18,618 nt of DNA, taken from RGIG250 sp964540025. Lineage in GTDB: Bacteria; Bacillota; Negativicutes; Selenomonadales; Selenomonadaceae. Below the pieces are notes generated by a model, which saw nothing but the letters and a program-made list of their open reading frames with translations, had not been told where the DNA came from and did not search any database. The stretch spans positions 1-18,618 of the forward strand of contig CAZIKQ010000036.1 of the NCBI GenBank assembly GCA_964540025.1, given 5' to 3'. Position numbers and translations under genes: made by a program. Shown piece after piece: positions 14,321-18,618 of this stretch (the first letter of the stretch is position 1; every line of letters begins with the position of its first letter).

Positions 14321-16354
14321 GAAGCAAATCAGTATAAGGAAATGTTTCTGGAGGAATCAAGGGAGCATTTACAGTCCTTAAATGACGGACTGCTGAGCCT
14401 GGAGGATAATCCGGATGACCTTTCCGTCCTCAATGAGATTTTCCGGAACGCTCACACGATCAAGGGTATGTCAGCCACCATGGGTTACAATAAAATAGCC
14501 GAGCTGACCCATGATATGGAGAACGTGCTCGATCTCCTCCGCAAGGAGCAGCTGAAGGTTTCCAGCGACATTGTCGACAAGCTGTTCAAGTGCATCGACG
14601 CCCTTGAACAGAATATTGAGAGCGTTGGTGAAGGCGGCCCGGAGGACGTGGCGGACGTAACTGATTTAGTGGCTTCCCTGTCCGCTATCGTCAAGTCGGT
14701 GGAAAGTGGCGCTGATCCCTCTGCCCCGGCAGCTGCCGCCCCGGCTCCGGAACCGGCGGGAAATGAAGCAGGCCTTGAGCTGGACGAAGCCGACCTGGAT
14801 GTTATCGCCCAGGCGAAGAATACCGGCCTTCGGGCATACGCGCTGAAGGTGGTTCTGTCCGACAAATGTATCCTGAAGGCCGCCCGTTCCTACATGGTAA
14901 TGAACGCCCTTGATGAACAGGGGGACGTGGTTAAATCCGTTCCCAGCGCGGAGGATTTGGAGCAGGAAAAGTTTGGAAATTCCTTTGAACTGGTATTCGT
15001 CACCGAAATTGAGGCCAAGCAGGTAGAGGAAATCGTCGCGGAGATTTCCGAGGTAGAGAGCTGCACGGTTACGGAGATACAGGAGAAAAAGACAGCTCCC
15101 GCCGATGTCCCGGCCGCCCCGGCGGCAAAGGCAGCCGCCCCGGCCCCCAAGGGAGCGGCGAAGCCTGCGAGCGGCGCGAGCAAGGCGCCCGAAAAGAAGC
15201 TGAAGAGCGGTCAGTCCGTCCGGGTGGATATCGAGAAGCTGGACACTCTCCTAAACTTGGTGGGGGAGCTGGTAATCAATAAGGTCCGCCTTGAACAGAT
15301 CGGCATCATGCACCGGCTGACGGAGCTCACGGAGACCTTGGAGCAGATGGACCGGGTGACCACCGACCTTCAGACCGTGGTGATGAAGGTCCGCATGGTC
15401 CCGGTAGGGCAGGTATTCAACCGCTTCCCCCGAATGATCCGGGATCTGGCCAAGGAGCTGAATAAGGAGATCAACCTTACGATTGAAGGGGAAGAAACTG
15501 AGCTGGATCGCACCGTCATCGATGAGATCGGCGATCCCATCATGCACCTTCTCCGGAATTCCCTTGACCACGGGGTAGAGCACCCGGACGACCGGGAAGC
15601 CAAGGGTAAGCCCCGCACCGGTGAGGTAGGGCTTATTGCCCGTCACGAAGGCAACAACGTCGTCATCATGGTCACCGATGACGGTAAGGGCATCGATGCC
15701 GACGTTATCCGCCGCAAGGCTATCGAGAAGGGTATGATCAGCGCGGAGGAAGCGGAGGCTCTCAATGACGCTGACGCGGTGCGTCTCATTTTCCTGCCGG
15801 GCTTTTCCACTGCCGAGCAGATTACCGACGTGTCCGGCCGGGGCGTAGGGATGGACGTGGTCCGCAGCAAGATCGAGTCCCTGGGCGGCCACGTAGACGT
15901 GGAGACAAAGATCGACGAGGGCAGCGTATTTAAGATCAAGCTGCCGCTGACCCTGGCGATCATCCAGGCTCTGCTGGTGAAAATCCAGGACGAGATGTAC
16001 GCTATTCCCCTTGGCTCCATCGACAGCACCATCAATATTTCCCCCGATGATATCAAGACCGTCAAGAACAAGGAGGTCATTGTCCTCCGGGGTCAGATCA
16101 TCCCCATAATCCGCGGGGCCGACGTACTCCAGGTGCCAAAGGCGGAGGGAGAGGAGAATGAAGATATCTTCGTGGTAGTCGTTCACATTGGCGACCGCAA
16201 AGCCGGTATTGTGGTAGACAATCTCATCGGCCAGCAGGAAATCGTCATTAAGACCATGGGCAAGCTGCTGGCGGGCCTCAAGGTTATACCCGGCGCTACG
16301 GTTCTCGGCGATGGCCGGGTAGCCCTCATCCTCGATGTCAGCGCGTTGATGTAA
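14318..16354 (+). CDS. cheA: Chemotaxis histidine kinase CheA
   Basis: A 678-residue cytoplasmic kinase that phosphorylates CheY and CheB in receptor arrays. Domain P1 (1-130) has phospho-accepting H46 (FRNAHTIKGMSATMGY). After an Ala/Pro linker, P2 (about 155-255) is the CheY/CheB-docking domain. A second Ala/Pro/Lys linker (about 258-295) precedes the P3 dimerisation helices (about 297-360, VDIEKLDTLLNLVGELVINK). The P4 kinase domain has the N box with N414 (LLRNSLDHGVEHP), G1 at D454 (DDGKGID) and G2 at G507 (GRGVGMDVV). P5 (about 540-678) is the CheW-like domain. The start is ATG 14318. cheW follows after 19 bases. Length and motifs are standard. Confidence 0.98.
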   Translation: MEANQYKEMFLEESREHLQSLNDGLLSLEDNPDDLSVLNEIFRNAHTIKGMSATMGYNKIAELTHDMENVLDLLRKEQLKVSSDIVDKLFKCIDALEQNIESVGEGGPEDVADVTDLVASLSAIVKSVESGADPSAPAAAAPAPEPAGNEAGLELDEADLDVIAQAKNTGLRAYALKVVLSDKCILKAARSYMVMNALDEQGDVVKSVPSAEDLEQEKFGNSFELVFVTEIEAKQVEEIVAEISEVESCTVTEIQEKKTAPADVPAAPAAKAAAPAPKGAAKPASGASKAPEKKLKSGQSVRVDIEKLDTLLNLVGELVINKVRLEQIGIMHRLTELTETLEQMDRVTTDLQTVVMKVRMVPVGQVFNRFPRMIRDLAKELNKEINLTIEGEETELDRTVIDEIGDPIMHLLRNSLDHGVEHPDDREAKGKPRTGEVGLIARHEGNNVVIMVTDDGKGIDADVIRRKAIEKGMISAEEAEALNDADAVRLIFLPGFSTAEQITDVSGRGVGMDVVRSKIESLGGHVDVETKIDEGSVFKIKLPLTLAIIQALLVKIQDEMYAIPLGSIDSTINISPDDIKTVKNKEVIVLRGQIIPIIRGADVLQVPKAEGEENEDIFVVVVHIGDRKAGIVVDNLIGQQEIVIKTMGKLLAGLKVIPGATVLGDGRVALILDVSALM

Positions 16355-16373
16355 AAGGGAGGCGGAATGAGAA

Positions 16374-16838
16374 GTGGCAAAAATCGATAAGAAAGCCGTG
16401 GCCGAGGGCGAAATGCAGGTTGTGGCCTTCAAGCTCAGAAAAGAAGAGTACAGCTTCAACATCCTGAATGTTCAGGAAATAAAGGGCCTGACAGATATTA
16501 CCCGGGTTCCTTATGCTTCTGATTTCATCAAGGGAGTCATTAACCTCCGGGGCAGCGTTCTGCCGGTAATTGACCTGAAGAAGCGCCTCGGCCTCATGGA
16601 TACCCCCTATACTGATGATACCCGCATCGTCATCGTGAAGGTAGAGGATATTTCCGTGGGGATGGTGGTGGATGAGGTTACCGAGGTGCTGGTCTTTAAC
16701 CAGAGCGAGATTGAGGTAGCGAAGTCGGTGGATAATGAGATCGGCCGCTTTATCAGCGGCATTGGCAAGCGAAATGACCGGCTTGTCATCATGCTTGACC
16801 TGAAGGCCATTGTGGGAATAACTGATGAGCTGAAGTAA
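16374..16838 (+). CDS. cheW: Chemotaxis coupling protein CheW
   Basis: A 154-residue SH3-like adaptor that joins CheA to chemoreceptors. Family features are VVAFKLRKEEYSFNILNVQEI near the N-terminus, ITRVPYASDFIKGVINLRGSVLPVIDLKKRLG, IVIVKVEDISVGMVVDEV, and the C-terminal LVIMLDLKAIV. The same fold ends CheA as its P5 domain. The start is GTG 16374 (MAKIDKK). GGGAGG (16357-16362) lies 11 bases upstream. An ATG at 16367 is closer to the site but opens only a seven-codon frame that overlaps the real start. cheC follows after 19 bases. Confidence 0.97.
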   Translation: MAKIDKKAVAEGEMQVVAFKLRKEEYSFNILNVQEIKGLTDITRVPYASDFIKGVINLRGSVLPVIDLKKRLGLMDTPYTDDTRIVIVKVEDISVGMVVDEVTEVLVFNQSEIEVAKSVDNEIGRFISGIGKRNDRLVIMLDLKAIVGITDELK

Positions 16839-16857
16839 TGGAAAAGGAGTGTAACAA

Positions 16858-17475
16858 ATGCCGACAGAATTGAAAGATTTGTCCGGCAACCAGCTGGACG
16901 CGCTCCGGGAAATTGGCAATATCGGAGCCGGCAACTCGGCAACCGCGCTTTCTCAGCTGATAAATCGACGCATTAACATGAATGTGCCCAATGTTTCGAT
17001 CGTCCCGCTGGAGGAGGTTCCGGAGCTGGTAGGCGGACCGGAAACCCTGGTGGTGGGAGTTTTTCTGAGAGCCTACGGCAAGGCCCCCTGCAATATTCTC
17101 TTCCTGATGCCAAAGGAGGGAGCCTTTTATCTGGTAGATACCATGATGGGCAAGAAGCGGGGAGAAACCGTTACACTGGACTTTATGGATGAGTCGGCCC
17201 TGATGGAAATCGGCAATATTCTTTCCGGCGCATATCTTAATGCGCTGTTTAACTTTACCCATTTGGCGCTGCTGCCCTCGATACCCGCCCTGGCGATGGA
17301 TATGGCGGGGGCGATTCTGAACGTGGTCCTGGTGCAACTGGGCCAGATGGGGGATCATGCCCTCGTTATCGAAACGAAGTTTGTGTCCGAGGATGACGGC
17401 ATCGGCGGACACTTTTTCCTGGTGCCGGATCCGGGCTCTTTAGAGACGATATTAACTGCTGTGGGAGTTGAATGA
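16858..17475 (+). CDS. cheC: CheY-P phosphatase CheC
   Basis: A 205-residue phosphatase of the CheC/CheX/FliY family. Both active-site motifs [DS]xxxExxN are intact: D14/E18/N21 (LDALREIGN) and S113/E117/N120 (SALMEIGN). The family repeats GAGNSATALSQL and NILSGAYLNAL follow them. In Bacillus subtilis and Thermotoga, CheC pairs with CheD, which raises its activity, and this feeds back on adaptation; cheD lies next and overlaps here. ATG 16858 follows AAAAGGAG. The stop TGA overlaps the cheD start as ATGA, so translational coupling is likely. It resembles the N-terminal part of FliY in the same cluster but lacks the FliN domain and the switch-binding peptide. Confidence 0.97.
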   Translation: MPTELKDLSGNQLDALREIGNIGAGNSATALSQLINRRINMNVPNVSIVPLEEVPELVGGPETLVVGVFLRAYGKAPCNILFLMPKEGAFYLVDTMMGKKRGETVTLDFMDESALMEIGNILSGAYLNALFNFTHLALLPSIPALAMDMAGAILNVVLVQLGQMGDHALVIETKFVSEDDGIGGHFFLVPDPGSLETILTAVGVE

Positions 17476-17963
17476 TTATGCCTGACTTGGTAAAGGTCGG
17501 AATGGCCGACTACAAGGTCGGCAAAGCCCCGTCAACCCTCATAAGCTACGGTCTCGGTTCCTGCATTGGCATATCGGTATACGATCCCCACTCAAAGGTT
17601 GGCGGCCTTCTCCATATAATGTTATCGGATAGCACCCAGTCCCGGGCGAGCGATAATCCGGCGAAATTCGCTGATACGGGCATCCCCCTTCTCGTTAAGG
17701 AGGTGATTGCCGCCGGAGGCGTTCAGCGGCGGCTGGTGGCGAAGCTGGCCGGCGGGGCGCAGATGTTTGCCTTCAAAAACGCCACGTCCATTATGCGGGT
17801 GGGCGAGAGGAACGCTCAAGTATCAAAGGAAATTCTAAAAAGGCTGGGGATCCCCATAGTTGCAGAGGATACAGGCGGTACCTGCGGCCGCACTGTATCT
17901 ATCGACCTGAACAACGGGGACTATTTTGTCAAGACCGTTGAAAAGGGCGAAAGGAAAATTTGA
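17472..17963 (+). CDS. cheD: Chemoreceptor glutamine deamidase CheD
   Basis: A 163-residue cysteine hydrolase that deamidates receptor glutamines and binds CheC. The catalytic Cys is C31 (YGLGSCIGISVYD) and the His is H48 (VGGLLHIMLSDS), with the 17-residue spacing known from the family. The third catalytic position, six residues before the Cys, is Ser (S25) where characterised CheDs have Thr. KLAGGAQMF and EDTGGTCGRTVSIDLNNG are also typical. The start ATG 17472 overlaps the cheC stop (ATGA). A second ATG two codons later (17478) is an equally good candidate and gives MPDLVKVG, the more usual beginning. The length is normal. Confidence 0.96.
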   Translation: MIMPDLVKVGMADYKVGKAPSTLISYGLGSCIGISVYDPHSKVGGLLHIMLSDSTQSRASDNPAKFADTGIPLLVKEVIAAGGVQRRLVAKLAGGAQMFAFKNATSIMRVGERNAQVSKEILKRLGIPIVAEDTGGTCGRTVSIDLNNGDYFVKTVEKGERKI

Positions 17964-17965
17964 CA

Positions 17966-18592
17966 ATGCGTAAACTTTCCTGGAAAAAAGTAAATTTGGA
18001 GGTGCCGATCCCAGTCCCCGGGCTGGTGCAGATTCGCCAAAGTCAGGCGTTTAAGCTGGCGGCAGCGTTGGCGGTGGGGATCGTGGCGGCCCTCATAATA
18101 ATGATGACCGGTTTTGGCGCCGAGTATAAGACTGCGACGGTACTGCACCGTGCGGTTGTAGGATTTTTATTCGGATCTGTCAGCATGTTCATTTTGGAGC
18201 AGCTGCTGGATCGGGTAGGTATCCCCCTGTTTGTGGCCAGGAACGAGGAAATGCACTCCGTCTGGGTCAGCGAGGCTTACGACGACGATTACCTTTACAC
18301 GCTTGACGAGCCGGAGGAGTCCGAGGAGGATCCATCGGAGGAGGCTGAAGCGTCGGAAACCGAGGGAGAACCGGCTGCCGGAACGGGACCCGGCGAGACC
18401 GGCGACGAGGTGGACCAGCTGCTGAAAGACGTGGCCGCCGAGGGGAATGAGGAAGCAAAAGAGCCGGACTTTGTGCCATTTTTTGCGGAGGAGCAGCCTG
18501 CGGAATTCAACGCTCTTACGGCAGAAAATCTGCCAAAGGCAGCGGATGAAGCCGCTCCTGCAGAGGAGGCCGCGCTAAAGCCTCCCCTGTAA
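17966..18592 (+). CDS. Unrecognised membrane protein with a long acidic tail
   Basis: I do not recognise this 208-residue protein. Residues 1-28 are basic and amphipathic (MRKLSWKKVN, VPIPVPGLVQI). Two hydrophobic segments follow: about 30-50 (KLAAALAVGIVAALIIMMTG) and about 63-81 (AVVGFLFGSVSMFILEQLL). Residues about 103-205 are strongly acidic, rich in Glu, Asp, Ala and Pro, and probably disordered. A short helix, DEVDQLLKDVAAEG (147-160), is the only structured-looking element there. It follows cheD by two bases and has no strong ribosome binding site; TTG 17960 is an alternative start overlapping the cheD stop. Context suggests an accessory motility protein; in Bacillus subtilis the genes after cheD are sigD and the membrane protein swrB, but I see no clear similarity to either. 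The last codons and the stop lie in a repeat. Confidence 0.8.
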   Translation: MRKLSWKKVNLEVPIPVPGLVQIRQSQAFKLAAALAVGIVAALIIMMTGFGAEYKTATVLHRAVVGFLFGSVSMFILEQLLDRVGIPLFVARNEEMHSVWVSEAYDDDYLYTLDEPEESEEDPSEEAEASETEGEPAAGTGPGETGDEVDQLLKDVAAEGNEEAKEPDFVPFFAEEQPAEFNALTAENLPKAADEAAPAEEAALKPPL

Positions 18593-18618
18593 GGGAGCCA
18601 CACCAAAAGCCTCCCCTG
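18577..18618. repeat. Edge of a probable dispersed palindromic repeat
   Basis: AAAGCCTCCCCTG occurs exactly twice, at 18577-18589 and 18606-18618 (29 bases apart). CTCCC followed by GGGAG (18582-18586 and 18592-18596) forms a small inverted repeat around CTGTAA. From memory, AAAGCCTCCCCT-(N)-AGGGGAGG is the edge of a family of dispersed intergenic repeats common in gut Clostridia and Negativicutes; I cannot confirm it here. The element supplies the last codons (LKPPL) and stop of the preceding gene and runs off the window end. Confidence 0.55.

Overview
This window is a nearly gapless block of flagellar and chemotaxis genes, all read on the + strand, from a Gram-positive-lineage (Firmicutes/Bacillota) bacterium of moderately high GC. 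The gene order is flbD, fliL, fliM, fliY, cheY, fliO, fliP, fliQ, fliR, flhB, flhA, flhF, flhG, PilZ brake, cheB, cheA, cheW, cheC, cheD, then an unrecognised membrane gene. This is the order of the Bacillus subtilis fla/che operon, with an added PilZ gene between flhG and cheB. The switch protein is FliY rather than FliN, and CheC, CheD, FlhF and FlhG are all present; these are Firmicutes hallmarks. GC content, codon use and a repeat at the 3' end make me suspect the Negativicutes (Selenomonas-like, diderm), but that is inference.

Layout. 1-430 is a short tail of upstream DNA with a GC-rich hairpin, then flbD in AT-richer DNA. 440-3323 holds the basal-body protein FliL and the switch proteins FliM and FliY. 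3405-3767 is cheY. 3770-9422 encodes the whole membrane part of the flagellar type III export gate (FliO, P, Q, R, FlhB, FlhA). 9423-12427 encodes FlhF and FlhG, which set flagellar position and number. 12470-13144 is a PilZ flagellar brake that probably senses c-di-GMP. 13157-17963 is the signalling set CheB, CheA, CheW, CheC, CheD. 17966-18592 is a protein with two membrane segments and a long acidic tail. Its stop codon lies in what looks like the start of a dispersed palindromic repeat that runs off the window.

How they work together. The export gate secretes rod, hook and filament subunits. FliM/FliY form the C-ring that CheY-P binds to change rotation. CheA/CheW take receptor input and phosphorylate CheY and CheB. 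CheB demethylates or deamidates receptors, CheD deamidates them and partners CheC, and FliY and CheC dephosphorylate CheY-P. CheR and the sigma factor SigD/FliA, usually associated with this set, are not in the window.

Most of the region is conventional. The points worth a second look are: an unclear flhB start at the fliR/flhB junction; a 66-bp tandem repeat that enlarges FlhF; a Pro/Met/Gln linker in FliY; GC-rich hairpins confined to the gaps around flbD, fliL-fliM and fliY-cheY; a 29% GC island inside flhA; and the unknown terminal gene with its repeat-derived end. I see no tRNA, rRNA, CRISPR array, insertion sequence or defence system, and no gene-free stretch longer than about 170 bases.
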